The notes: generated by a model from the letters alone, not told the origin. A stretch of 64,000 nucleotides of DNA from Thermanaerothrix solaris (GCF_032334255.1 NZ_JAUHMF010000001.1:744001-808000), one strand, 5' to 3'; positions 7,833 to 17,044 are shown, numbered from the stretch's first letter. Numbers and translations: made by a program.

Positions 7833-8669
7833 GTGCCCAGAGTAATGCGATTATTTTTTGGTCTGATACTGCTGACGGCTTTGGCCTGCAATTTGCCGGT
7901 CAGCACATTAAGGGCAACTCCTGATCTCATCGGAACCAACGTGGCTCAAACGCTCACCCAATACGCCTTGCAACCCACCCCTATTCCTAGTGTCACACCC
8001 CAGCCTACACAGATTTTACCCCTTCTTACTGCAACCCCCACAACGGAACCCTCTCCAACACCCCGTGCTGAGTCCTCGGGAGATCCACGTTTACAATTAG
8101 GAGCTCCCATCTATACCGAAACCCTGGACAATGGACGATCCTTCGGTTTAGAGGGTAAAGTTTACGAGGATGATAATACCTTGATCCGTGTCCAGAACGG
8201 AGCCATGATCCTGACCAGCAAATATGCAACAGGGTACCATGGTTGGCGCACCGGCGGACGAAAGCTACAAGATGGTTACGTAGAAGGGCTTTTCCGAACC
8301 GGTAACTGTGCGGGACAAGATACGTACGGCCTGATAGTGCGATCTCCTGACTTTATCCACGGTTACTGGTTCACGATCACGTGTGATGGACATTATGGGT
8401 TTGGTTATTGGGATGGTGAAAAATACGTCAATCTCCTTGAACGCCGTGACGACCAACAAGCAATCAAAACCGGACCAGATCAACCTAATCGTTTGGGTGT
8501 TTGGTTGGAAGGCAGCACATATCGCCTTTATGCAAATGGTGTCCTGCTGGACGAAATCCATGATGCTCAATTCACCTCCGAGGGATACACTGGCGCAGTC
8601 ATTGCTGCCCACGAAACCCCTGGTTTCACGATCTATCTCGAAGAAATCTCCTATTGGAATCTCCCTTGA
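7833..8669 (+). CDS. Secreted lipoprotein with jelly-roll (concanavalin/DUF1080-like) domain
   Basis: 278 residues. Signal peptide with lipobox LTALAC, mature Cys19. Residues ~30-88 are a Thr-Pro-rich linker (TPIPSVTPQPTQ, TATPTTEPSPTPR). Residues ~95-278 look like a beta-sandwich of the laminin-G/DUF1080 type: DTYGLIVRSPDFIHGYWFTI, DGHYGFGYWDG and a final edge strand FTIYLEEISYW. No catalytic residues are recognised; a carbohydrate- or surface-binding role is a guess. GTG start at 7833, five bases after GAGGAGA. The lipoprotein at 45378-46103 has a similarly built domain and may be a distant paralogue. Confidence 0.7.
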   Translation: MPRVMRLFFGLILLTALACNLPVSTLRATPDLIGTNVAQTLTQYALQPTPIPSVTPQPTQILPLLTATPTTEPSPTPRAESSGDPRLQLGAPIYTETLDNGRSFGLEGKVYEDDNTLIRVQNGAMILTSKYATGYHGWRTGGRKLQDGYVEGLFRTGNCAGQDTYGLIVRSPDFIHGYWFTITCDGHYGFGYWDGEKYVNLLERRDDQQAIKTGPDQPNRLGVWLEGSTYRLYANGVLLDEIHDAQFTSEGYTGAVIAAHETPGFTIYLEEISYWNLP

Positions 8670-8674
8670 ATAAT

Positions 8675-9247
8675 ATGGATATTGGATATTTTCGCAATCA
8701 AATCCGGGAATTTGCACGCCAACAAATCGAAAAACGGCCGTTATATTTGGATACCGAAACCACCGGATTGGACAAAAATGCCGAGATTGTCGAGGTTGCC
8801 ATCATCGAACATGATGGGCGCCCCTTATTTCAGTCTCTTGTTCGCCCTTCGCGCCCCATCCCACCCGAAGTCATTGCCGTGCATGGTATTCGCGATGACG
8901 AAGTGAAAACAGCACCACCCTGGCCAATCGTATGGAACTCTATCCGTCCCCTTCTTAAGGGACGTCTGATTGCAGCCTATAACGCCGATTTCGACCGCCG
9001 CATGATGGAACAGTCCCTCACTCGTTACGGTTTTAAGTGGCAAGAACCTATCACTACTCTGGATATTATGCAAATTTTTGCGGATTTCCGCGGCGAATGG
9101 GACCCTAATCGCCGCGCTTATCGTTACTTCAAACTTGAGGAAGCGGGACGCTTTCTTGGCATCCCGCTTCCCAACAGCCACCGTGCCCTCGACGATGCCC
9201 GACTGGCGCGAGCAGTGCTGCATGCCATTGCCGGTTTGCCCTATTGA
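8675..9247 (+). CDS. DnaQ-like 3'-5' exonuclease (DEDDh)
   Basis: 190 residues. All DEDDh motifs are visible: LDTETTGLD (Exo I, Asp and Glu), NADFDRRMM (Exo II, Asp) and NSHRALDDARLA (Exo III, His and Asp). It is a stand-alone proofreading-type exonuclease domain, as in DNA polymerase III epsilon and similar nucleases, without polymerase, UvrC-like or helicase parts. ATG at 8675 chosen; an in-frame TTG at 8654 would overlap the upstream lipoprotein gene. Neither has a strong ribosome binding site. The five-base gap after the lipoprotein stop suggests cotranscription and coupling. Confidence 0.85.
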   Translation: MDIGYFRNQIREFARQQIEKRPLYLDTETTGLDKNAEIVEVAIIEHDGRPLFQSLVRPSRPIPPEVIAVHGIRDDEVKTAPPWPIVWNSIRPLLKGRLIAAYNADFDRRMMEQSLTRYGFKWQEPITTLDIMQIFADFRGEWDPNRRAYRYFKLEEAGRFLGIPLPNSHRALDDARLARAVLHAIAGLPY

Positions 9248-9268
9248 ACGCAAATGGTCATTGAAACG

Positions 9269-9949
9269 TTAATCCGAGGAACGTTTGGGGATCTTGGGGA
9301 TCAGCCAATCCAAAAACGCACCCTCACTGCGCGTTTGCAATAAGACCTTGCCCGGTCCAGTCAGATCAACCACCAAGCCCTCTCCCCCAAAAAGAGTGGA
9401 CTTAAGTCCTCCTACCGTGCGAACCCGAAAGCCAATTTGTTCCTTGAAAGCCACCAAGTGTCCCGTGTCAACGGTATAAGTCTCTCCTGCCTTAAGATCA
9501 AGTTCGTGAATCGCGCCATAACTTGAAAGCAGAAGTTTTCCGGTGCCACTGCATCGTAACATGATCAATCCTTCGCCACCGAAGAACGTACGCGCCCCCG
9601 ACCATTTAGTATCGGTTTGTATGCCTTCGCTGGATGCCATAAATGACCCCGATTGAACCAGATAGGTCTCGTTCTCCAACTCCAAAAGAAATACGTCCCC
9701 GGGCAACGTCGGCGCTAATAAAATCTCGCCTCCCTGAGACGGGGCTCTGAAGGTATTCACAAAAAATGATTCACCCCCTAATACAGAACGGCTCAAGGAC
9801 TTCAGAAATCCCCCTTTCATTTTGGTCTCCAGTTGAACCCCAGCCGACATGCCCACCATGGCGCCGGTTTCAGCCAACAAGGCTTCATTAGCCGCCAATT
9901 TAACCCGCGCCACAGAATACGAAGGACGATATAAGATCTCAATTTCCAT
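9269..9949 (-). CDS. AIM24 family protein (TIGR00266-like)
   Basis: 226 residues, all-beta. Recognised by ANEALLAETGAMVGMS, KSLSRSVLGGESFFVNTF, GGEILLAPTLPGD and repeated FFGGEGL/LFGGEGL motifs, typical of the bacterial AIM24/YwiB-like (formerly DUF124) family. Biochemical role unknown; eukaryotic AIM24 is mitochondrial and affects inner-membrane organisation. Start at MEIEILYRP because GGAGGAG lies just before it; an upstream in-frame start would add 20 unconserved residues. Convergent with the exonuclease gene across a 21-base gap without a terminator. Confidence 0.85.
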   Translation of the reverse strand: MEIEILYRPSYSVARVKLAANEALLAETGAMVGMSAGVQLETKMKGGFLKSLSRSVLGGESFFVNTFRAPSQGGEILLAPTLPGDVFLLELENETYLVQSGSFMASSEGIQTDTKWSGARTFFGGEGLIMLRCSGTGKLLLSSYGAIHELDLKAGETYTVDTGHLVAFKEQIGFRVRTVGGLKSTLFGGEGLVVDLTGPGKVLLQTRSEGAFLDWLIPKIPKRSSD

Positions 9950-9992
9950 TAGTCTCCTCCTGGTATCAATACTGAACGTAAAAACTTCAACT

Positions 9993-10021
9993 ATTCTAGC
10001 ACACGCCACTCCCTATGTCGT
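9993..10021 (-). promoter_or_regulatory. Extended -10 promoter of the AIM24 gene
   Basis: Minus strand: ACGACA (-35, 10021-10016), 17 bases, TAGAAT (9998-9993) preceded directly by TGC. Expected start near 9986, leader of about 37 bases containing GGAGGAG. Confidence 0.55.
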
Positions 10022-10094
10022 TAAAACCCTTTGCGAATCCCATGTTTCATAGTAAACTTGGGCTCGCCAAAGCAGACCTCAAAACTGCTTTCCA

Positions 10095-10116
10095 CCCTTC
10101 ACCTCAAGGTGGAGGG
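10095..10116 (+). promoter_or_regulatory. Hairpin in the rpsF leader, possible S6:S18 control site
   Basis: CCC-TT-CACC-TCAA-GGTG-GA-GGG forms a seven-pair hairpin with a TT/GA internal loop, 33 bases upstream of rpsF. Many bacteria control the rpsF-rpsR operon through an S6:S18-binding leader RNA. I cannot match the known consensus by eye, so this link is inference. Confidence 0.3.
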
Positions 10117-10149
10117 CAAACCCAAGGAAAGAAGGAGGAACATCTTTTT

Positions 10150-10434
10150 ATGCGCACTTACGAATTAGTTTTTGTGGTCCAACCCGAGTTGGACGACGCG
10201 GCCCTACAAGGGGTGATCGAAAAAGTCAAAGGGTGGATAACGGAAGCAGGCGGAACCATTAGCAAAGTGGATTTGTGGGGCAAACGCCATTTGGCTTATC
10301 CCATCCGCAAGCGCCATGAAGGTCATTATGTTCTCTTCGAAATGCAAATGCCCCCTGCCTTCAGCGCCGAACTCGAGCGCAACTTGCGCTATCTAGAGCC
10401 CATCATGCGGTTTTTAATTGTCAATCGAGGATAA
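10150..10434 (+). CDS. rpsF: 30S ribosomal protein S6
   Basis: 94 residues, ferredoxin-like fold. MRTYELVFVVQPELDD at the N-terminus, then KVDLWGKRHLAYPIRKRHEGHYVLF and RNLRYLEPIMRFL, are diagnostic for S6, which binds S18 in the 30S platform. Start set at MRTYELVF: GAAGGAGGA (10131-10139) lies ahead of it, and a longer frame upstream is unconserved. First gene of the classic rpsF-ssb-rpsR operon. No acidic C-terminal tail of the kind E. coli modifies. Confidence 0.96.
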   Translation: MRTYELVFVVQPELDDAALQGVIEKVKGWITEAGGTISKVDLWGKRHLAYPIRKRHEGHYVLFEMQMPPAFSAELERNLRYLEPIMRFLIVNRG

Positions 10435-10467
10435 TTTCTGTTAGGGCAACCTCAGCGGAGTGTGAAA

Positions 10468-10896
10468 ATGAGTCGGGGCTTAAACAAAGTCATGTTAATT
10501 GGTCATCTGGGGCGCGATCCGGAGATGCGCTATACCCCCTCTGGACGACCGGTTACCACGTTTACCATCGCCACAACGCGCACCTGGAATACGTCCAATG
10601 GCGAACGTCATACCGAAACTGAGTGGTTCAACGTGGTGACGTGGGGAAATCTAGCCGAAATTTGTAAGCAGTACCTGACCAAAGGTCAACAAGTTTATGT
10701 CGAGGGACGCTTGCAAACACGCCGCTGGGAAGACAGCGAAGGGAACAAGCATACTTCGGTGGAAATTGTGGCCAATGAGATGATGATCCTGGGCGAACGT
10801 CGCGAGCCTCTCTCTAACAATAATCACTTCGCCGAGACGTTACAAGATTCTCAACGCTCAGATGAAGATTTGGATGAAGACGAATACCCTTTCTAG
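10468..10896 (+). CDS. ssb: Single-stranded DNA-binding protein
   Basis: 142 residues. N-terminal OB fold with GLNKVMLIGHLGRDPEMRYT, FTIATTRTW, TEWFNVVTWG and VYVEGRLQTRRWEDSEG. A short linker leads to an acidic C-terminal tip, DEDEYPF, close to the DDDIPF-type tail that recruits partner proteins. The tail is short (about 30 residues) compared with many SSBs. ATG at 10468 fits GCGGAG (10455-10460); a GTG two codons earlier is also in frame. Between rpsF and rpsR, as in most bacteria. Confidence 0.95.
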   Translation: MSRGLNKVMLIGHLGRDPEMRYTPSGRPVTTFTIATTRTWNTSNGERHTETEWFNVVTWGNLAEICKQYLTKGQQVYVEGRLQTRRWEDSEGNKHTSVEIVANEMMILGERREPLSNNNHFAETLQDSQRSDEDLDEDEYPF

Positions 10897-10907
10897 GAGT
10901 TTGAAGC

Positions 10908-11192
10908 ATGACCGATGTTGAATTAACCGAACACGAACAGGTTGCGGCGCCACGTCGCTATGCTGCTCGTCCCAAAATCTGCCAATTCTGCGCTGACAAG
11001 AATACTGTCATTGATTATAAGCAGGTAGATTTGCTTCGCCGTTTTCTCACTGAGGAAGGCAAGATCCGACCACGGCGGCAAACTGGAACCTGCGCCAAGC
11101 ACCAGCGCCTGCTGGCGCGTGAGATAAAGCGGGCACGTCACCTCGCGTTGCTCCCCTTTGTAGCCAAAGATTTGAGTGAAGGCTTACTCTAA
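10908..11192 (+). CDS. rpsR: 30S ribosomal protein S18 (zinc-ligand form)
   Basis: 94 residues. Core S18 sequence: YKQVDLLRRFLTEEGKIRPRRQTGTCAKHQRLLAREIKRARHLALLPF. It is the C+ form: CQFC in the N-terminal part, plus Cys and His in TCAKHQ, make four possible zinc ligands. Twelve bases after ssb, with AGGAG before the ATG. Followed by a terminator, so the operon ends here and rplI does not follow as it does in many genomes. Confidence 0.95.
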   Translation: MTDVELTEHEQVAAPRRYAARPKICQFCADKNTVIDYKQVDLLRRFLTEEGKIRPRRQTGTCAKHQRLLAREIKRARHLALLPFVAKDLSEGLL

Positions 11193-11211
11193 GCCATCAC
11201 TAACGCAAGAT

Positions 11212-11247
11212 AGGGGCATGTAGCCAACCGCTCATGCCCTTTATTTT
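11212..11247 (+). terminator. Terminator of the rpsF-ssb-rpsR operon
   Basis: AGGGGCATG (11212-11220) pairs with CATGCCCTT (11233-11241) around a 12-base loop and is followed by TTATTTT. Confidence 0.75.
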
Positions 11248-11273
11248 ATGCATGCCACTTTCGAGGCGTTATC

Positions 11274-12596
11274 ATGGCAAAGAAACCCAAAACAAAAGTA
11301 ATCTCTCGCAAGCAACAAAGCCGCGTTGAGCGTGAACTACGCAATCGGCGCCTAGTCCTCTGGGGTACGGTAGGGATTATTGCCCTGGTGGTCCTGGTGA
11401 TTGCTTACGGCCTATTAGACCAATTTGTCTTGCAACAGCAACGGCCAGTAGCCCGGGTAGCAGGTACCCCCATTACGCTGTCAGAATTGCAAAAACGGGT
11501 CCGGTTTGAACGCTATCAACTGATTCAGAGCATTACCACCCTGGCACAGTACAAGCAGCTTTTCAACTTTGACCCTGCCTCTCAAGCCTATTTTGATGCC
11601 CAAATTCAACAAAGCGTTGCCCAACTCAATGACTCTAACACTTTGGGCTCCAAAGCCTTAGACGCCCTAATTGAGGCCCGCATCCTCGAGCATGAAGCCG
11701 CCACGTTGGGCATCAGCGTGAGCGAAGAGGAAGTGACACGCGCAATTCAAGAGGCTTTCGGTTACTATCCCGAGGGGACACCAACACCCGCCCCAACCAG
11801 CACACCCTATGCCACGGCAACCTTGAATCCCATCCAGCGCACGCTTATTCCCCCTACGGCTACCCCTACCAGCACTAGCACTCCCACCACTGGGCCGACA
11901 CCAACGCCCTGGCCTACGGCAACACCGACCCCCACCCAGGACCCGAATTTGACACCCACCCCCACCGAAACCCCTCTTCCCACACCTACACCATTGACCG
12001 AAGAAGGTTTTCGCGCTAATTACACCCAGTATTTGGAAGGTTTAAAGGCAGAAACAGGTCTCGAGGAAGCCGATTTGCGAGCATTCTTCAAGGCCTTCTT
12101 ATTGCGTGATAAACTACTGAAGAAACTGGATGCCGAGATCCCTTACGAAGAAGAACAAGTTTGGGCACGGCATATCTTGGTTAAGACGGAAGAAGAAGCC
12201 CAAAACGTCCTCAAACGCCTGGCAGCAGGCGAGGATTGGGTCAAACTCGCGGCTGAAGTTTCCCAGGATACCAGTAATAAGGATCGTGGTGGCGATTTGG
12301 GGTGGTTCGGAAAAGGTGAGATGACCCCAGCCTTTGAAGACGCGGCTTTCGCACTCACCGAGATTGGGCAAATCAGTCAACCGGTGCAAACAGAATTTGG
12401 GTGGCACATCATCCAACTCTTGGGACGCGAGGTACGCCCGATTTCGGCTGACCGCCGCCAGCAACTCTTGAATCAAAAGTATCAGGAATGGCTCGACAGC
12501 AAGAAAACCGAACTCAAGGTTGAGCGTTACGATAACGTTTGGCAAGGCAAATTACCGGCCGAGCCCACATTGCCGCCCGGGATTGCTGGCAATTAA
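11274..12596 (+). CDS. Membrane-anchored parvulin-type peptidyl-prolyl isomerase (PrsA/SurA-like)
   Basis: 440 residues. A basic N-terminus and one membrane helix (~28-50) anchor a foldase on the outside of the membrane. SurA_N-like chaperone segments run from about 55-165 and 240-290. They are split by a 74-residue Thr/Pro linker (about 167-240, TPTPAPTSTP through TPLPTPTPL). The PpiC rotamase domain is at about 295-385: ARHILVKTEEEAQNVL, RGGDLGWFGKGEMTPAFEDA and TEFGWHIIQLLGRE. Likely assists folding of exported proteins. No lipobox, so it is not a PrsA-type lipoprotein. Own transcription unit between two terminators. Confidence 0.88.
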   Translation: MAKKPKTKVISRKQQSRVERELRNRRLVLWGTVGIIALVVLVIAYGLLDQFVLQQQRPVARVAGTPITLSELQKRVRFERYQLIQSITTLAQYKQLFNFDPASQAYFDAQIQQSVAQLNDSNTLGSKALDALIEARILEHEAATLGISVSEEEVTRAIQEAFGYYPEGTPTPAPTSTPYATATLNPIQRTLIPPTATPTSTSTPTTGPTPTPWPTATPTPTQDPNLTPTPTETPLPTPTPLTEEGFRANYTQYLEGLKAETGLEEADLRAFFKAFLLRDKLLKKLDAEIPYEEEQVWARHILVKTEEEAQNVLKRLAAGEDWVKLAAEVSQDTSNKDRGGDLGWFGKGEMTPAFEDAAFALTEIGQISQPVQTEFGWHIIQLLGREVRPISADRRQQLLNQKYQEWLDSKKTELKVERYDNVWQGKLPAEPTLPPGIAGN

Positions 12597-12614
12597 TCAG
12601 GGAGAATATCCACC

Positions 12615-12646
12615 AAAGAACCCCCGCACGATTACGGGGGTTCTTT
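12615..12646. terminator. Terminator between the parvulin gene and smc, probably bidirectional
   Basis: AAAGAACCCCCG (12615-12626) and CGGGGGTTCTTT (12635-12646), 12 perfect pairs with an 8-base loop. Both strands read TTCTTT after the stem, so it can serve both convergent genes. Confidence 0.8.
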
Positions 12647-12676
12647 CGTGTTATCTCGTGTCGCGATTCAACGGCT

Positions 12677-15600
12677 CTAAACCAAAATCTCGGCCAGATT
12701 CTCTAATTTCAATGAGATCACCTGGCTGGTCATATCCTTGCCCATGGTGACACCATAGATCACATCGGCAGTTTGTACAGTATTACGATTGTGGGTAATA
12801 ATAATAAACTGGGTCGCCTGACTCAATTCTTTGAGCATCTCACAAAAGCGACCTACATTGGCCTCATCAAGCATAGCATCAACTTCGTCTAAAATGCAGA
12901 ACGGTGGCGGTGCAACTTTCAATAGCGAGAACACCAGGGCAACTGAGGTCAGACTACGCTCGCCACCCGAGAGGAGCGCCAAGCCTTGCTCTCGTCTCCC
13001 CGGCAAACGCACTTCGATCTCAATCCCCGCTTCACCGGGGCGAGATTCATCATCTAGATATAGCCTTGCCTCTCCACCACCGAACAGCCGCACAAAATTT
13101 TGTTGAAACTCAGTCGCTACCGCTTTAAACGTGCGTGCAAACGCTTCCTTGATTAGTCCATCCAACTCGGCAATAATCTCGCGCAAATCGCTTTCGGCTT
13201 GTTTTAAGTCTTCCATTTGCGTGTGCAAATAATCATAACGCGCTTTTAGTTCCTGGTATTCTTTGAGTAGATCCGGTGAGATATTCCCAATTCGTTTCAA
13301 CTGACTGCGGTAGCGGGAGATACTTTCTTCAATCTCTGGCGGTAACTGCTGCCGTGCTGGCAGTTCTGCTACTAAACCGTTTAGCGGTAACGGCTCTTGC
13401 CCAGCAACAGTTTCGATATAAGTGAATGACACCAGTCCTAAATCCTCTTCAATGCGCCGTTGGAGCGCAGCTAAGGCTTCTTCATCCCGCATATGCTCCA
13501 GCTGTACCTGCTGATACTGCTTTTCCAGAAGCGCCAGTTGCTGTTGTTGGGCGCGCCATTCTCCCATCACTTGTTCCTGCTCAACCTTCAAGCGGTGTTG
13601 CTCAGCCTCTAACGGCAAAAAGCCTTCGCTTAATTTCGTTTCGGCTTGTGCCAACTCCTGATGCTGCTGGCGCAAAACGCTTATCTCCTGGTCCAAACCA
13701 GAGAGCATACTTTGGGATTGTATGGTCTTCTCATCCAGGTCTTTTAGGCGCGCCTCCGCGCGTTGTAAATTATGTTGGTAGTCACCTAAACGTTGCGTCA
13801 GGTAACTCAAGCGCTGCGACGCCATCCGTTCTACCGAGCGCCAATGTGCAATTTGCTCCCTGATCGTGCCAACCGCCAAGGCATCCATCGCCTCGCTAAC
13901 TTGTTTCAATTGTTCGCGTAGAGTTTCTAATTCGGTTTGGGTGACTTGGGTGTGCTCTACGAGGGTCTCGATTTGCTGCTCAATAACCCTCCGCTGCGCC
14001 TCATTGTGGCGGAACGACTCTTCGATCCGGTTCAATTCCTCTTGTTGGCGCCGGAGGCGCCCAAGTAATCCATCCCGTTCGCGTTGCCGCTGTTCCAAAT
14101 CTCCCCGCTGACGCTTGTATTCGCGCTCTTTCCCTATACGTTCATTTTCTAATCGCACCAGTTCAATTTCAATGGCCTGCTTTTCGCCGCGCAATTTCTC
14201 TAATTTCTGCTCTAAACGACGCAGCGTTTCCTTGAGTTCTTTTTGGCGACGGCGACGAGTCACCAGACTGACCCGCCGATCCAAACCCGCAACAATCACA
14301 CCATCGCCACCAAAAATTTCTCCCTGCAATGTCACTAATCGCTCCCCCGGGGACAATTGAGTCAACAACCGCTGAGCATCCTTGCGATGACGAACGACCC
14401 AAGTGTTACCCAATAGTGCTTGGACTATTACTTGAATCTCCTCTGGGGTTTGCACAAAATCAGTCGCCCGGCCTAAGCAGGCCTCATCCTGAAGGGCGAG
14501 AGGTTCGGGTTTACGAAGTTCATCTTGAGTCGTCAAGAGAACAGCCCGTCCGCGGTCTTCCCCTTCGAGATAGGATAAAAGATCTTCTAGGGAGAGCGGG
14601 TTATCTAAAATCAACCCTTCAATCCGATCGCCTAATGCCGCCGCAATGGCGCGCTCGTATTCAGGTGAAACACTCAAAACCTGACTCAAGCGCTGCACTC
14701 TCACCGTGAGTTGTCCATTTTGTATCGCCTGAAGAACAGCCTGTGTGCCTTGGCTAAAACCCTCAAGGGTAGCCTCGGCTTGCTCAATCACCGATAATTC
14801 AGCCTGTGCTTTAAGAATGGCAGCCTCAACAGCATCTTGTTCCTTTTGAAGTTGTCTCAACCGTTCACGATTCGCTTCCAATTGTTGAGAAAGTATTCCC
14901 AACTCAGAAGATAGTTGCCGGGCTCTCGATTCTAGGGCTTCTATGGCTTGCCTTTTTTGGGCCAGTTGATTTTTAGCCTCCTCAAAGACACGCACCAATT
15001 CCTCCTTTTGGCGGCTGGCGCGTCTCATTTGCTCGTCCAATTCTCTTAGCCGCCGCTGGTGCGATTCGTGCTCGATCCCGTAAGCCATATGACGTTTTTC
15101 GAGGTTCTGTATTGCGGCTTGAAGTTCGGACTTCCGGGCAATCAACGCCTGCTCTTCTGACAACCGGGTTTCCAATTGCTGAGTCAAGGTGCCAATTTCG
15201 CGCTGCGCACCCTCTATCTCGACCTGCACCTGATCACGTTCGCGTTCTAATGTGGCAATCTGGACCTGAATTTCGGTACGTTCTGTTTCTAATCGTTCGC
15301 GTTCCACCCGCGCGTCCTGTTGTTGTGCCTCCAAAGCCACCTGGCGTTCTTCCAGCACGGCTATTTGACGTTCTACCCGCGCTTTCTCGCGCTCCAGATT
15401 TTGCTTTTGCTCTTTCAGCGCTTCAATTTGGCTAACCACATCGGTCAGGCTATCGCGTATTTCTTTAAGCCGATTCTCAAGCCCCTCCACCCGATCGCGT
15501 TGATCGGCCAGACGTTGCTCCAACTTTTTCACCGCCTCTCGAGAATGAACAATCCGTTGTTGGCTCTGATACCAATGATAGCCATACCATTCTCTTAAGA

Positions 15601-16279
15601 GAAGTTTCAAGTCGGCTGAAATGCGTTCGTATTCTTGGGCACGCTGTGCCTGTCGCTCAAGGCTCTTCACCCGTGGCTCTAGTTCAGTCAGGATATCCTG
15701 CACCCGTTCAAGGTTACGTCGAGTGGCATCCAGTCGGTTTAATGCCTCTTCACGGCGAATGCGATAGAGCCCAACTCCAGCAGCTTCCTCAAAGAAACGC
15801 CGCCGCTCTTCAGGGCGTAACGAGAGCGCTGCATCAATTAACCCTTGACCAATGATGGTATAAGTTCGCTCGGAAAGACCGGCTCGTGAGAGTAATTCCG
15901 TGATCTCTTTAAGGCGAACTCGCTGACCGTTTAGCAGATATTCATTCTGACCATCACGGTAGGCACGCCGCGTGATGCTCACCTCATTAAATTCAAGGGG
16001 TAGCCACTGGTCCTCATTATCAAATACAATGGTCGCCAATGCCATCCCGGCTCGCGGTCGGTGCTCCGAGCCGGAAAAGATCATATCTTCAGTCTTGCGT
16101 GCCCGCAGTAGTGAGAAGGATTGTTCGCCTAATACCCACCGAATTGCATCTGCGATGTTTGATTTTCCCGAGCCATTTGGTCCTACAATAGCGGTAATAC
16201 GCCCGGGAAATTCAAATAGAATGCGCGAGGCAAATGTTTTATACCCCTGCAATTCCAGGGACTTTAGCCGACTTGCCAT
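12677..16279 (-). CDS. smc: Chromosome segregation protein SMC
   Basis: About 1200 residues. N-terminal ATPase head with Walker A GPNGSGKSN and QGYKTFASR. Long coiled coils (dense in Glu, Gln, Arg, Leu) run from about 170-500 and 680-1020. The hinge is at about 510-670 (VSPEYERAIAAALGDRIEGL, GDGVIVAG). The C-terminal head has the signature LLSGGERSLTSVALVF and Walker B CILDEVDAMLD. SMC forms condensin with ScpA and ScpB to compact and separate chromosomes. scpA is 3.2 kb away at 19515; scpB is not in the window. I start at MASRLKSLEL, where GAGGTG is properly spaced; a Met three codons upstream is also possible. Cotranscribed with rnc upstream. Confidence 0.96.
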   Translation of the reverse strand: MASRLKSLELQGYKTFASRILFEFPGRITAIVGPNGSGKSNIADAIRWVLGEQSFSLLRARKTEDMIFSGSEHRPRAGMALATIVFDNEDQWLPLEFNEVSITRRAYRDGQNEYLLNGQRVRLKEITELLSRAGLSERTYTIIGQGLIDAALSLRPEERRRFFEEAAGVGLYRIRREEALNRLDATRRNLERVQDILTELEPRVKSLERQAQRAQEYERISADLKLLLREWYGYHWYQSQQRIVHSREAVKKLEQRLADQRDRVEGLENRLKEIRDSLTDVVSQIEALKEQKQNLEREKARVERQIAVLEERQVALEAQQQDARVERERLETERTEIQVQIATLERERDQVQVEIEGAQREIGTLTQQLETRLSEEQALIARKSELQAAIQNLEKRHMAYGIEHESHQRRLRELDEQMRRASRQKEELVRVFEEAKNQLAQKRQAIEALESRARQLSSELGILSQQLEANRERLRQLQKEQDAVEAAILKAQAELSVIEQAEATLEGFSQGTQAVLQAIQNGQLTVRVQRLSQVLSVSPEYERAIAAALGDRIEGLILDNPLSLEDLLSYLEGEDRGRAVLLTTQDELRKPEPLALQDEACLGRATDFVQTPEEIQVIVQALLGNTWVVRHRKDAQRLLTQLSPGERLVTLQGEIFGGDGVIVAGLDRRVSLVTRRRRQKELKETLRRLEQKLEKLRGEKQAIEIELVRLENERIGKEREYKRQRGDLEQRQRERDGLLGRLRRQQEELNRIEESFRHNEAQRRVIEQQIETLVEHTQVTQTELETLREQLKQVSEAMDALAVGTIREQIAHWRSVERMASQRLSYLTQRLGDYQHNLQRAEARLKDLDEKTIQSQSMLSGLDQEISVLRQQHQELAQAETKLSEGFLPLEAEQHRLKVEQEQVMGEWRAQQQQLALLEKQYQQVQLEHMRDEEALAALQRRIEEDLGLVSFTYIETVAGQEPLPLNGLVAELPARQQLPPEIEESISRYRSQLKRIGNISPDLLKEYQELKARYDYLHTQMEDLKQAESDLREIIAELDGLIKEAFARTFKAVATEFQQNFVRLFGGGEARLYLDDESRPGEAGIEIEVRLPGRREQGLALLSGGERSLTSVALVFSLLKVAPPPFCILDEVDAMLDEANVGRFCEMLKELSQATQFIIITHNRNTVQTADVIYGVTMGKDMTSQVISLKLENLAEILV

Positions 16280-16297
16280 ATATGGCACCTCACCCTT

Positions 16298-17029
16298 TCA
16301 CAGCATAGTCTCTGGGACAATGCCCAGGCGTCGGATAGCATCGCGGGCTGCCGATTTCGTTGCCGCATGCTTGCTCGATCCGCTCCCCCACCCACACACC
16401 TTGCCATTGATCAAGACCTCGACCTCAAACACTTTGGCGTGTTCCGGGCCATACACGTTGCGGGTGATATAGCGCGGGGCAGCCAACCCCTGGGACTGGG
16501 CCCATTCCTGTAACAGGCTCTTAGGATCTTCTACGCGGTAATGCAATAACACGTCTTCAGCGGCTTCTTCCAAAAACGGGGTTAGAAACGATTCAACGGC
16601 TTCAAGGCCTTGATCCAGATAGAGTGCTCCAATTAAGGCTTCGAATGTATCACAAAGCAATGAAGGGCGGTCCCGCCCTCCGGCTTGGGCTTCGCCACGC
16701 CCGAGCCGCAGTGCTCGACCCAGGTCAATCCGCCGCGCGAACTCGGCCAGTTGCTCGGTATGCACTAGCGCTGACCGCATCCGAGTTAGATCGCCCTCGG
16801 GCATTTCCGGATAGCGATGATATAACCATACCGCCACCAGGAAATCCAACACCGCATCCCCCAAAAACTCCAAGCGCTCATTATCCTCAATGGCTTCGGG
16901 ATGCTCATTGAGATAAGAGCGATGAGTAAGTGCACGGCTTAGAAGCAGCCAATCCTTAAACTTTAGTCCCAGGCGATTCGCAAGTTCCTGAGGAGATTCG
17001 ACCTTCTCTACAGGTGTTTCGTTGCCCAC
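16298..17029 (-). CDS. rnc: Ribonuclease III
   Basis: 243 residues. N-terminal endonuclease domain with the signature NERLEFLGDAVL and the second acidic site CDTFEALIGALYLD. C-terminal double-stranded RNA-binding domain from about 160, ending SKHAATKSAARDAIRRLG. Processes rRNA precursors and structured mRNAs. GTG start at 17029, seven bases after AGGAGG (minus strand), firmly supported. Upstream of smc and downstream of thrC. A 56-base imperfect hairpin lies between thrC and the rnc start and could be a site of self-control. Confidence 0.96.
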   Translation of the reverse strand: MGNETPVEKVESPQELANRLGLKFKDWLLLSRALTHRSYLNEHPEAIEDNERLEFLGDAVLDFLVAVWLYHRYPEMPEGDLTRMRSALVHTEQLAEFARRIDLGRALRLGRGEAQAGGRDRPSLLCDTFEALIGALYLDQGLEAVESFLTPFLEEAAEDVLLHYRVEDPKSLLQEWAQSQGLAAPRYITRNVYGPEHAKVFEVEVLINGKVCGWGSGSSKHAATKSAARDAIRRLGIVPETML

Positions 17030-17044
17030 GTTTAACCTCCTGCC

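Noticed and set aside
11773..11995. Tandem DNA repeats or CRISPR-like array in the ACACCAACACCC-rich stretch
   Set aside because: Repeats are irregular, with no constant spacers; they encode the Thr-Pro linker in frame.
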